DNA from: Apiospora phragmitis
Taxonomy: Eukaryota > Ascomycota > Sordariomycetes > Amphisphaeriales > Apiosporaceae
NCBI GenBank assembly: GCA_038363925.1
Contig: JAQQWL010000001.1
Location: forward strand, 1,674,001-1,738,000
Direction of reading: 5' to 3'
Length of the DNA: 64,000 nucleotides
In this document: one piece after another, positions 12,243-23,091 of the stretch
How positions within the stretch are numbered: the first letter of the stretch is position 1
Layout: each line of letters opens with the position of its first letter
Made by a program: the position numbers and the translations under genes
The notes under the pieces: model-generated
What the model was told of the DNA's origin: nothing
The model's input: the letters and a program-made list of their open reading frames with translations, nothing else
Databases searched by the model: none

Positions 12243-13123
12243 GAAGTCGCTTTTGGTGCTCGAGGTGTCTGACGAAGGATTCAATGGCCGCGAAGTGGCC
12301 GTGATATCTGCAGCCAGCCGTAATTGGCGTGACGTATCCTAAATGCCAGGCCAGAGGGGCAATAGATAGACGTCGAGTGTTATCGTTCGTCAGGCTTGCC
12401 TTGTCAAAAAAGGCACGAGGGGCGACAAGTAGAGGCAGGGAGGTACTTTCACAGCTTTGCAAGTATGATAGGGTCGCAGAGTGAATAGGCTAGCCTTCCG
12501 CTCAAATCGATGGTCCCGTTCCGAGGTCGAAGCTGGGAATAGTCACTGGTTATCGATATGCCACTAATTTCATTGCTGCCCCATGCCTGAAGATTACCTA
12601 AATTTAGGTGCAATAATTGGGTACCTTGCCGCCTTAAAACATCGGAGACCGGGATTGCAAACCTCCGACGATCTATCTCGAGGTGCACTCCGTACCTTCT
12701 ACCACAGCAACCAAAGGAGTATCCTACATATCGTTTAATATATATGGTGAGAAAGAATACTAATAAATTGATCTCTATGATAAAACCACGATTCCATCGG
12801 ACACATTGTATTACCCAGACGTCGCATTGTGGAAGCTTTCGTAAAATGGTCGAATGAAGGGGAACCAGTGGCACAATGAAGCCGAAGCTGTCCACGATCA
12901 ACTTCACCAGAAGTGGTTCGAATCGACTTGGTACCAACACGGGAAGGATCTCTTCTGTGTTAAATACCTACATACTTACATAACTATTCAGCCACTAACT
13001 GCAGCGGCCAAAGACCTCTAACCGGCACCAGGATCGAGCTACAGCTCTAATTCCAGGCCACCGGTGCTTTGCGGAGCCAAACCCTATTTCATGGACGCGC
13101 CCACAGCCCAGCCATGATTTATC
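12243..13123. other. Intergenic, upstream of TRS85
   Basis: Contains the TRS85 5' region. A minus-strand frame at 12449-12940 has no motif and ordinary composition; I do not support it as a gene. Confidence 0.4.
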
Positions 13124-13810
13124 ATGGAGGAGTCGCAAATGAAGGTTGCCAAAGCACCAAAATGTTTACTGGAATTAATATCTCAACTTGAGAGACTGAA
13201 GACAAACATCGCCGAGCGAGAACCTTGATCAGAATCACGAAAGCTTCACGATTGACGGCGAGGCGGTGTATGGGCATCATGAGCTTGAGGAAAATGCCAT
13301 CAGTCTACAATGAGATCGATGAGTCCAGTGTGACTTATGGAGGGCACGAGATGGAGCAGGAATGGAAGCTTCCAAATGGTTTACACTCCTGTCTAATGAC
13401 GACTAGATTGGAATCGGCCAGGATGTTGATTCCATATTGTTCGAAAGATGTCTTCATCTCGGCATAGACTTAGGACAGTCTGCTCATAGAGCACTTGCCG
13501 GGTCAAAGCACTCCAGAGTCAATCTCATGCTTGCAATATTGCCAGCGCTACCATTGCAGCCATTCTCCTCTCTCTCGGTGACCCGGATCTGACGGGAGTT
13601 TTGCCCATATTAGAGCGTTCGAGACGATGGGAAAGTTTCTGTCGCAGCTGGCAGGACTCAGGGGTTGGAATGAGTTTGGGTGAGCATTCGCTGGTTCACG
13701 AAGTAGTATGCCGAGCCACCCTAGAATGTTCTTCCTTTCCTTATACTGGGCGAATCCGCGTGCAAGCAAAAGGAGAAGAGCTATTCTTAGGGAGTGCACC
13801 GAAACCCTAA
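13124..13810 (+). pseudogene. Decayed unknown gene fragment
   Basis: Three coding-like segments follow one another in different frames. The first starts at ATG 13124 (MEESQMKVAKAPKCLLELI, then a Leu-heptad-like SQLERLKTNIAERE). The second, one frame on, reads HESFTIDGEAVYGHHELEEN. A third, at about 13518-13810, reads NIASATIAAILLSLGDPD and ERSRRWESFCRSWQD. The coiled N-terminus, DGEAV and an Ala/Leu-rich helix suggest a real protein, perhaps an N-terminal fungal helical domain ahead of a lost C-terminus. Frames break at least twice. I do not recognise the family. Confidence 0.3.
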
Positions 13811-14480
13811 CTGCCGTGACCCTCGTGTATTGGTATAGCAACGCCGAGCAGGATCTCATGGTCTTGACCAAGGTGGCTAGTGGTATGCTCTCTGGCGTTC
13901 AATCCATTCAGACGCTTAGACCGTTGGCATAGTCTGTCGTATGTGCTTTGGTCTTCTGTATGAATCCAGCCGGAAGCAATGGAGTGGTCACGCTGGTGAT
14001 GGGAGTTGGCAGGTGTTCACGAATTAGACCCGCCAACGAGACTGCCCAGCCATATTCTACTGACTCCTACTCAGAGGATTGTCGATAGTAACCTTTTGTT
14101 TTCTTGCGGTGGCCAGTTGGTCCAGTTTTGTCGTCGTGGGCATGCTAGCCTTGGAAGTTAACTTTGACCACGTTGACGCCTCGCCATATCCACCAATCCT
14201 TAGGAAGTTACACATCTGTACCGTAGCCATGACGGCGGTATCTGCGATCCCGCTACAGCCTAAGACCGTGTTTATTCATGTGTCAAGCAAACTCTTGGGT
14301 ATATAGTCACTATGTTATCCACGATACTTGACAATAATCATCCACTCACACACTCCAGAACATTCGCTACATACTAACACACCAGGTTTCTTATTTTAAT
14401 CATCTTTCTCAATATTATTCGCTTTCTGTATATCCACATTTATCCCTTCACCAAAGTCATTATTACTACCCCTTGACAAA
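13811..14480. other. Intergenic, putative HsbA-like gene promoter
   Basis: No gene supported. A hydrophobic frame at 14079-14306 lacks context. The last 150 bp are CT/AT-rich and lead into the strong-context start (ACAAAATGC) of the next gene. Confidence 0.4.
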
Positions 14481-15244
14481 ATGCAGTTCTTCACCACCGT
14501 CGCCGTCCTCTCCGCCACCGTCGCCGTCGAGGCGCAACTGGGCGCCCTCCCCCGCAGAAGCGCGACGTCGGCCCCCTCAACGTTGTCATGGGCCAGGTCC
14601 TCAACGGGCTGGCCGACCTCCAGCAGGTCTCTACCAACTACGCCGGCGGCCAGGGCGGCGACATCAAGAGCGGCATCGAGACCACCCTCACGACGGTCAA
14701 GAGCGCGACCGGCGTCTGCGCCAAGATGGGCCCCGTCACCATGGACGAGGCCGCGGGTTTCCGGCCCACCGCCGAGAAGCTCGTCGGCTCCGGCGACAAG
14801 CTCGTCGTTACCCTGACCAGCAAGGTGCCCCTCTTCGAGAAGAACCACATCTGTGGTCCCGTCCTGGGCTGGTTCGGCGGTCTTGGTACGCCAACCCCAA
14901 TGCTCACTCCATCATCATCCCATCGTATCAGGAAATGTTTGACTAACCCCCAGCCTTTTCTCTCTGAAACAGGCGAGAACGTCGGCGTGCTCATGCAGAC
15001 CGTGGCCACCAAGTTCCCCACCAACAGCAGCGCCAATGAGATTGCCGCCTTCAAGGCCAAGTTCGGCGTCCTCGGAGACAAGCTCAAGGCATGCTCTGGA
15101 AACATGACCGAGCCCACTAGTGCCAAGCCTGCCGGCGCCCAGGTCACCAACCCGGTCGATGCCGTGTCCCACAGCGGCGCTGGTACCATGGGTGTCTCAG
15201 CCGGTGCCCTCGCACTGGCTGCCGCTGCTGCCATCCTGCTGTAA
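14481..15244 (+). CDS. HsbA-like secreted/GPI-anchored cell-surface protein
   Basis: Exons 14481-14885 and 14973-15244, intron 14886-14972. The signal peptide is MQFFTTVAVLSATVAVEA. A Lys-Arg then precedes DVGPLNVVMGQVLNGLADLQ, the start of the helical domain typical of the hydrophobic-surface-binding protein A / cell-wall galactomannoprotein family (PF12296-type). Two Cys (VCAKM, KNHICGPV) and a third near KACSGNM are visible. The tail (SHSGAGTMGVSAGALALAAA) looks like a GPI-anchor signal, so the protein probably sits on the wall or membrane surface. HsbA proteins bind hydrophobic surfaces and recruit cutinase-like enzymes. The frame breaks in a run of five C at 14549-14553; six would give LPPQKRDVGPLN, placing a Kex2-like KR just before the domain. 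Confidence 0.75.
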
Positions 15245-15964
15245 ACGGATACTTCTCCTCAGCACCACTAGTCTTGCCTGCTGGAAAGGCTCGACAGTTA
15301 AGAAAACAATGGGATGGTAATCTGTCAGGATGTGCTTGAAGCAGGTTACACAGGACCACCTACCACTACGCCGCGACAATGACCGCCCTTTACGGAGACT
15401 TCTCTCAACATCCACTTTTCCTTTGTGAAGTGATTCATTCCTTAGAGTTGGATTTGGTGGTGATCTTCGAGATTTTGGTATACTTCGAGTTTATAGATTT
15501 CTGTATAGATAGACTTTTAGATAGATTCCTTTTCAATCGATACCTTTCTGCATTACGAGTTTCTGGTACCACTGTGCTGTAAGGGATGTTGATGTGCCAC
15601 GGGGCAGACCAACTCCCCGGTCGCGATTGCGTTAGAGCCTGCATTCTCTCGCAGTATACTGCCCTGAGGTGGTGACATGGTTACTCCGACCCATTATTCC
15701 GCACTGCTGGCACCACATTGCGCTATTAGTAAGGTTGGGGATCATCGAATAAGAATTAGGTTTAGTCGGCGCCCTTGCATTGTGTCCGGGATCATGACAG
15801 ATCCGGCCGTCGCACCCGCTTGGCTCGGATGAAGTGGATAAGAACCCCTCTTTCCATCCGTAAGCGAGAGTCCTGGCAACAACTTCGTGGAACATGCCGA
15901 GGTGGCGCTGTGGACTTGGCTTCGTATTTTAGCATACTGCTAGCTTTAGTACATACTCTATCCA
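15245..15964. other. Intergenic, no gene seen
   Basis: 3' flank of the HsbA-like gene and 5' flank of the P450. Nothing recognisable on either strand. Confidence 0.5.
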
Positions 15965-17932
15965 ATGGAGTTTGATATCCCCAGCTTGCCGAAAGGCAGC
16001 CTCCGGGTAGTTTTGCAGTCATTGCTTCTTCTTGCGGCGTTTATATTCATTCAATTTGTCGGGCTAGGCATACGTGATCGCCTCAAATTTCGCAGACTCA
16101 TAAAGCAGGGCGTTGTGAGTCCAGCCCCTTTGATCTTCCCTTGCCATGCACAATGTCGACAGCAGGCGTTGAGCGCCGAACCTTCTTCGGAGGTCGTGAC
16201 TGACAATTCTATCCCCTTCTCATAGCCGATCGCCCAACCACACTCACTGCTATGGGGCCATCTACCCTCTCCTGGCGAAGCTTCGGAAGAAGTTCCCAGG
16301 GACGCCCACCATGCCGAACCCATCATCGAGATGTTTGAGGACTGGCAGGAGATACTTCCCCGGCGCCAAGCAGTGCCCGCCCTTCGTGGCCCTGGACCTA
16401 TGGCCGGTCCGGATGGCCATGATGCGCGTGAGCGACCCGCGGCTCAGCCAGCACTTCACGACCGAGAAGCTGGCGCCGCGCGGCGCGACGACCCGCCACT
16501 TCATGTCACCCGTCTCCCTGGGCCTCGATCTCCTCTCGGCCGACGTCCCAACGCACCGCGTGTGGCGGTCCCGGTTCGCGCCCGGCTTCCTGCCGCGGAA
16601 CCTTCTGACGCACATGCCGGCCCTGCTCGAGGAGATCGGCGTCTTCGTGTCCAAGGTCGAAGCGCGGACCGGCAAGCCCGGAGGGGCCTGGGGCAAGGTC
16701 TTTCAGTTGGAAGACTGGGCCACGAGTCTGACGTTTGATGTAATTGCCAGGGTGACAATGTTAGTACAAGCCCCGTAATGGTTCAGAAGCTGGAATCACG
16801 CATATGTGTCTTATTAACGTTATGCGCAGAGATGTGAAGCTTGGGGAACAGCTCGTTGACGGCCCCGGGCCATTCCGCGATGCCTTGCAGACCCAGATCC
16901 TCCAGATGAAGCCAAAGAGCCTGCTGAACCGGTTTCGAGCTCTTAACCCTCTCGTGCATCTCGCGAGCTGGCAGAATCACCGTACAATGGGCAGGCTGCT
17001 GATGCCGCAAGTGGAAGCCCGTGTCGCCGCCATGGGTAAAGCTGAGGCGGAGTTTGAAGACACGACAGTGATCGACCTTGCGTTCAAGAGGTACCAGGAC
17101 AACTGCGCCCGCAAGGGGGAGCCCGTGACGCCCGACGAGCTCTTCGTCAAGACCATCTTGTCGAACCTCAAGGTGTTCATCTTCGCCGGCCACGACACGA
17201 CCAGCAGCACCATCTGCTTCTCGCTGTACGAGCTGTCGCGGCACCCCGAGATCCTGGCCAAGGTCCGCCAGGAGCACGATGAAGTCTTCGGGGCCGACCC
17301 CCTTGCGGCGCCCGCCCTGCTGCTCGAACAACCACATAAGATCAACGACACGCCGTACACTCTCGCCGTCATCAAGGAGACGCTGCGGATGTACCCCCTC
17401 GCCGGCAGCTTCCGCGAGGGCTCCGACGCGACCGTCTTGCACGTCAAAGAGGGTGGTGCGGCCGTCTCGACCAAGGGCTTCGACCTGGTCGATGGCGTGT
17501 GGGAACTGCACTACCGTCCGGATCTTTGGCCGCGCCCGCGCGAGTTCCTACCTGAGCGATGGCTGGTGTCCGAAGGCGACCCCTTGTTCCCGGTGCCGCA
17601 CGCTTGGCGGGCCTTTGAACATGGGCCTATGAACTGTATTGGTAAAGACCTGGCCTTGCTGGAAATCCGCCTTGTTCTCGTGCATGTGTCTAGGCGATAC
17701 GATTTCGAAACTGCTTGGGAGGGAGTGGGATGAGATCCAGTAAGTAAAATTTACTCGAAACATCGTTGGCAACCAAGCAATAGGTACTAATTTCAGTCAC
17801 AGAGGTTACAAGGAACCTAATATCGACCGTCTGCGGGGTGAGCGTACCTACAGGGCTTTGCGTACCGGAGGATTGTCGAAACCCAAAGATGGACTTCCAG
17901 TTCATGTGAGACATAGTTTTTATTCAAAGTGA
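15965..17932 (+). CDS. Cytochrome P450 monooxygenase (interrupted frame)
   Basis: N-terminal membrane anchor (VVLQSLLLLAAFIFIQFVGLG), intron 16115-16225, second intron about 16760-16829, third about 17740-17796. P450 landmarks are FDVIARVT (C-helix side), AGHDTTSS (I-helix oxygen-binding motif), KETLRMYP (ExxR), YRPDLWPRPREFLPERW (PERF region) and FEHGPMNCIG (heme-Cys loop). After the last intron the frame encodes ...ERTYR...KPKDGLPVHVR, a normal P450 C-terminus ending at the TGA at 17930-17932. The frame is broken near 16270 and 16340, in CCC at 16295-16297 (one C short) and in GGG at 17721-17723 (one G extra; GG restores AWEEWDEI). The invariant-type Arg of the heme loop is Met here. It acts at the ER membrane; substrate unknown. 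Confidence 0.8.
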
Positions 17933-18048
17933 AGGGACGTGTATAAGTGGGATGCCGACCGAGGTATTTTTATTAGGCGATGACTGCGATTCCTTATGAC
18001 CAAGGTCCTCTGGGTGGCGGCGAAACCTGACGATGTTCCTGACATTTC

Positions 18049-20820
18049 CTAGTTGGTATGCGATCTGTCCCGGTCGTCCGGATCGATAATCTCTTCATAT
18101 GTAACTTGATCGCGACCCGTCAATCTTCGCGTTCGAGTCTTCAAGTGCTCCCATACCTCCCTGGTGCGACGCTTATGCAAAGCGATAGCCAGTACCAAGA
18201 CTAAAAGTGCAAGCACCAGGATGAAAATAGCCAACAGCAAGGCTATAGTAGCTGTGATACCAGGCTTAGCGGTTGTCGCACTAACCGGGTTGCTTTTTCG
18301 GCTTCGAACCCAGGAAACTCCAAGCCCGTGAGCAGCACAATGCACGCAGTCCATCCAGTGAAGGCCCTGCTACCCTTACCCTCGCCCGTCTTGCCGCTGT
18401 ACTGCTCCCAGACGAACCCGGTCGTCGCCCAGCCGTCGTAGACCGTGTGCACGACATGTCTTCGGAGTTCTGCGCCGATCCTTGCCGCACGGTCCTGAGA
18501 AGGGCTGTCCGCCACCGCAAGAGCGTGCAGCTGCTGTACGGCCAGTACGTTCATGTTCATCCAGACAACCCCGCGCCAGTAGTCTTCGCCTTTGCCGTAA
18601 AATTCGTCAGCAAGACTTAGACTGCACAGACCGTGCGGCGACCAGAGCTTGTTGGGGTCGGAAAGGAGATCCAGCACGACGGGGAGGTGCGGGTGCTCCG
18701 GCTCCAGCAGACCCAGGAGGAACGGCATGAGGGAGACGTAGCCTAGGTGACACACTCGCTCGTACTTTTCGCTAGGACTGATGGTTGCGTCACAGTACGC
18801 TGCCGAATGCGGGTCCCAATGCAAGAGGTCCAGGTTACGCTTGATATCTTCGAGCTGCTTCGAGTGCTTGGCTACCTCAGACTTGAGAACCTAGGTGCTA
18901 AGCCAGCTGGAGAATAGATTTGGCGGATGCGCCGATCCATGCAAGGGCATCGAGGTGCAGCTCCCCGGGGTGTGGCGGGTTCGCTCGCGGATAGTCGTCG
19001 AGCCCGCTCGTCAGGGTGTGGGTCGGGGTACGCCCACGCCATCGATAGCCTTCTCCAGACATGGCGCTTGCCGGTTTCGGGTACTGGGCGCTGAAGTTGC
19101 CCGCCTGGGTTCGACGGAACCACTCATAATGCTTGTCAAATAGGGGGTAAAGCTTTTGGAGACTTAGCAGGTCTGTAGTCTTATGAGGTGAATCCAAATA
19201 TTGCGACGGGTGGCCGAGGTACGGCGAGGCTTTGGTGACCTTGGACAAGATAATGGGAAGCAGAAGTGAGAGAGTGGGCGGATTGGCGTAATGCGGATAT
19301 TGGACCTGGAACTTCTCCGGAATCTTACTGCGGGCCTCCGGCCCCAAGATCTGCTAGCGTGCTATCCAACCATCATCATCCATGAGCTCTAGCCAGGACT
19401 TCATGACCGAGACGGCGAGGTCAAGGTCCCACTCTATGATAGGAAGCAAATGAAAGCCTTCATCCCACAGAAAGCCCCTTGGGAAGAATAGCCTGGTAGG
19501 CGTAAAGGATAGGAGCTGTGTTGGTGGGGTAGTTGTGATTTCATCCCGCGACATGGCCTGACCTGCTTTCGTCCAGAAGACAAAATCCACCTCTGAATAT
19601 TCCGGAGCTCTGGTGTTGTCGATTTTGCTATCGCCATAGAAGTAACCCAGCCCACCAAGTAGATTCGAAAGCAAGCTTGCCGTGAACTTGGTATAAGATT
19701 CACCCTCGAAAGCGGCACTGACGGGAAACATGTTTCGCAGTCTATCATCGAATTGAGATTCTAAGAGGCTGAGTAGTGTGGTAACGGTCTCAGCTGCAAG
19801 GGGGTCAGTGATATATATCGTTATTGCTACTCAACTTATCACTTACAGACTGGAGGGGAGCCCTTCGGTTTGTAGATGAAGTCAACCTGTGAGACATAAG
19901 CATCAGATCATGCGAGCTATGATTTATATGAATTACCTGAAAAGGGCCTTCGAAGGTCATCTGTAAGAGCTGCATGTTTCCAAAGCGCTCATTGGGGACA
20001 GAGTCACCGCCGGTTGTGACTTGGTCCACGAATGCAGCTGCCAGTTATTGCGAATGAGCCGAGTTCTCACAGCTTATCTCAAAGGAGGCTTACATTTGGC
20101 TTTCCATATTTCATCCTCGGGCATAGAAGCTTGGCGCACCACTGGATTCCCAACGAGCTTGTTGGTAGCCCTACCAGATGCCCAGAATTCGAAGTGACCC
20201 AATTGAGGGAGCTCGCCTTCGCAAGTGATATACGCTGACTGATCGGCACTTAATGCTTCCGGGGCTTCTTTGCACTTCAGCTCTCGGCCCTCTTCGGCGT
20301 TGAGACGTGCTTGCGCCAGATGAAATGCGACCATGGTTTTGATGATGCCAGGGGCGTCGTTCCTGGGACTGCCGCCTACACGGATAGCCCAGGCATCCCC
20401 ATCTAGCGACTTGATAAAGTCCGTCTGGAGGTTAAGGTGAAGCTCTGGGTCATGAATGAGCTGGGTGCCACCGGTTCGGACATCGTATTTGGTCCAGCCA
20501 TAGCCAGTCATTCCCTCGTCCTGCTCGCACGTGTCGCGGAGCGCTTGACTTCATTATCAGGACGTTGGCCTTCTCCGCCGTTAAATTAGACGAGACCTAT
20601 ATCGCACAATACTGTCGTCGTCATCTCCGCGGGCCCACATCAAGCCCATGAGTAGGGAGTCGGGTACTGGGAGGCGAACCCCAAAATAAAGGTTTGGTCG
20701 GTATGGCGCCCATGCTCGCCAATTGGTTCTGGCGGGAGGCTGCTCTTCCGAGGCAGCTGCGGTGACGAAGGTGAAGAGGAATACTACCCAGATATGTGCC
20801 AGACGATATAGAGAGGACAT
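18049..20820 (-). pseudogene. GH63 mannosyl-oligosaccharide glucosidase-like gene, broken
   Basis: Minus strand, several exons. Signal-like N-terminus (MSSLYRLAHIWVVFLFTF), then WAPYRPNLYFGVR and, after an intron, CEQDEGMTGYGWTKYD, the N-domain of ER alpha-glucosidase I. The (alpha/alpha)6 domain follows: FFPRGFLWDEGFH, DDDGWIAR, GEGYRWRG and YWRGVVWMNMN, then VWEQYSGKTGEGKGSRAFTGW. Alpha-glucosidase I removes the outer glucose from N-glycans. A transmembrane helix (IALLLAIFILVLALLVLVLA) lies near the C-terminus, unlike the N-terminally anchored housekeeping enzyme. Lesions: an in-frame TAG (plus 19354-19356) after GWIAR, where the family has Glu; frame loss near 18890-18900; and a five-T run (plus 18294-18298) one base short. 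Possibly a decaying paralogue; sequencing error explains only some lesions. Confidence 0.75.
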
Positions 20821-22117
20821 AGCGGTGGGTTGTCGTGTAAGGTGATGGTTTATTGAATCACCAACGAACGGGCTGGTAAATCGTGGTCAGCCATTTCCAT
20901 CCTCTTGGCTGCTACGCGTTAGTGGGGCCAGTCAGGGCATCAACGCTCATCAACTGTGCTGTCAATTGTAGTTCCTCAGCCAGCAAATATCAACATCCTC
21001 GATCACCAAACATCCAACTGCGCAATGCTGGTCTCATCTACATAAATACTATTTGTTGCCTGGACATTCCAATGTCTTTCGTTTTGTGTAAATGTCGCCA
21101 TAAAATTTTAGTACATGTCTATTGCTTTAAGGCACTATTTCTTCGGCGTTGGTTGAGACGCCGCACGCCGGTGCCAGAGTTGCCCCCTTAGCAGTAAAAG
21201 TAGAACTGCAAGCCTCCAAGGCCTACTTCACAAGAGCTTCTTGATAGGCCGGCGCATTCTCCAATGTTGCTCTCTCACTCTCACTCACACACACTCTCTC
21301 TGAAGGAATGCTGACTTCCGATCTGACCCTGACGCATCATACACCCATGATTCCCATGCATACTGAATCCAATGACTTGCCCACGCCAAGTTGCCTGGAA
21401 CATACATTCAACCGAATTGTCACACGACGCGAGCCGCGAACAAATCTCCTATTACTACCTACGTAGCGGTCACTCAGGTGATTACTCAGGTTACCCTGGA
21501 TAAGCAGACTCCAGCATGCATGCGATGCATGCCGCCTAGCGGGTAGAAGAGTACCATGCCGCAGACTGCAAATGTTGATAATCCAGGAAAATGGCAGGAT
21601 GGGAAACGCCTACCGTGAGGCTTTCGGCTACCACACGGAAAGCCGCCCCTTGTCTGACTCACGCAGATGTTGCACAGAGACCGGAGATGGGCAGGGCAGT
21701 CAAGATCGCCCATTTGCCCATTTGTTCGGCAGCATTTCAGCCATGAGATGATTTGCTGGTCTTATGCAGGCGGATATCAATGGCCGATGATTTGGCACAC
21801 CACAATGCCTCCTTGTAGGGAGGACGCCAATCAGCTTCAGGCCAGAGATGAGGATGAGGCTCTGCTACCCCTCTTCATGAGTATCGGGAGTGCTGCGTTG
21901 GCAGCTTGCTGGGCAAGCTATGAAACCGGGAAGCCGTGAGAAGAAGTAGCTGCATGGGTTACGGCTCGTCGTAGTGCGAGCATGCAGTGATGTTACTGCC
22001 ACAGCACTTAAATTCGCTCTTGCCCTCTCAATACTCAAACCCTTTCACGTATCAAGACTTCGCTGGGAACTCGACATGTAGAAGGCCGCCAACGTAATCA
22101 TTGCCAACTATCTTGCC
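20821..22117. other. Intergenic, no gene seen
   Basis: 1.3 kb without a supportable gene. A short CT/CA-rich simple-sequence stretch lies at about 21262-21302 and a nested palindromic ATGCATGC-type stretch at about 21516-21532. Confidence 0.45.
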
Positions 22118-22595
22118 ATGGATTCAAGCCAACAAGTCGAATATGTGCAAGAGAACATCTCAAACTACCATCTGAGGCAGGAAAATCTGAAAACGTGGCT
22201 AAAGAATAAGTTTGGGTACGAGTTCACTATCGACGTAAGACTACACCCTCCATTCGCTCAGCCTTCACCAGGCACTTAGCTGACCCCAAGGCATAACTGT
22301 AGTCAGCCGATGACCACTACGTCGTCCACGACATTCCTGGAGGGCTTTCCAAGGTTTGTGGAGCTGCCCTGTTTAATGAATGTACTTAACACCAGGATGT
22401 TGATCTGCGACTGCGGCAGGCTGACAGAAAGGCAATCAACAAGCTTCGCAGGAAGCCAAAGAACTGAGTGATGCAGGACTAGGCACTCTCATGTACACCG
22501 AGGAGGCTATGGAGGAAGGCATGCTATATTATAGGCATGATTCGGCGGACATTGCTCCAGAATTGTACCTATTGCAAAGCCACAAGGCAAATTAG
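22118..22595 (+). CDS. Small hypothetical fungal protein
   Basis: Three exons: 22118-22234, 22303-22353 and 22396-22595, with GT-AG introns of 68 and 42 nt. The N-terminus reads MDSSQQVEYVQENISNYH, then LKTWLKNKFGYEF, then DDHYVVHDIPGGLSK, then a charged helical C-terminus (TEEAMEEGMLYYRHD). The frame changes once at AGAAAGG (22428-22430); one more A or G there joins ADRK to GNQQASQEAKEL and gives about 120 aa. The charged N-terminal helix followed by a short beta segment resembles the heads of other uncharacterised fungal proteins, but I do not recognise a family. It sits at the edge of the accessory stretch with decayed genes. Confidence 0.5.
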
Positions 22596-23091
22596 CTTCT
22601 TTATGTGTCGGACACGAGCGTACATAAGGCAAACTAGCCAGGTCAATTCAATTCGGTCATTTGATGGCATATTCCAGACAAGGCTCAGCAAACAAGTAGA
22701 AAGTAATCTGCTTCAGCTCCTTGTTCAGCTGTCTTAGTGCCCTGCGCCACAGGAGTTGGGGGACATGAGTGAGATCGTACTCTGTAATAAATGCACCATT
22801 GGACGGGGGTTTCACTTCCTGGGGGCGGTACGCGCCCGACAGCGATCAGCCGTACGTATCTGGCAGCCGCGCTGAATATGCAACGATGAAACAACAATGC
22901 TCGCCCAAGCGATTGTCAAATGCCACAGTATGATGCGGGTGCGGATGAGAAGCCTGAGTTCAGGGGTTGGCCGGATTTGAATAGGAGGATTCTCGAGAGT
23001 TTATAAGGCTCTGGGGCCGGCTATCCCGATCGAAAGAGCACCACAATGAACCACAGTTGAACAGGGGTCTTGCCTATCTTGCATCTTCACA
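22596..23091. other. Intergenic, no gene seen
   Basis: Separates the small hypothetical gene from the CorA-like pseudogene. No motif-bearing frame. Confidence 0.5.

Noticed and set aside
12861..12935. tRNA-like stretch with GGTTCGAATC and near-complementary ends
   Set aside because: The ends pair 6 of 7 and a short D-stem is possible, but the T-stem has a mismatch and no proper 5-bp anticodon stem forms.
2076..17932. A secondary-metabolite cluster (methyltransferase, peroxidase, P450)
   Set aside because: No backbone enzyme (PKS, NRPS, terpene synthase, DMATS) is present, and housekeeping TRS85 lies between them.
21262..21302. CT/CA-rich stretch as a functional microsatellite
   Set aside because: Units are irregular and short; no clear repeat array.
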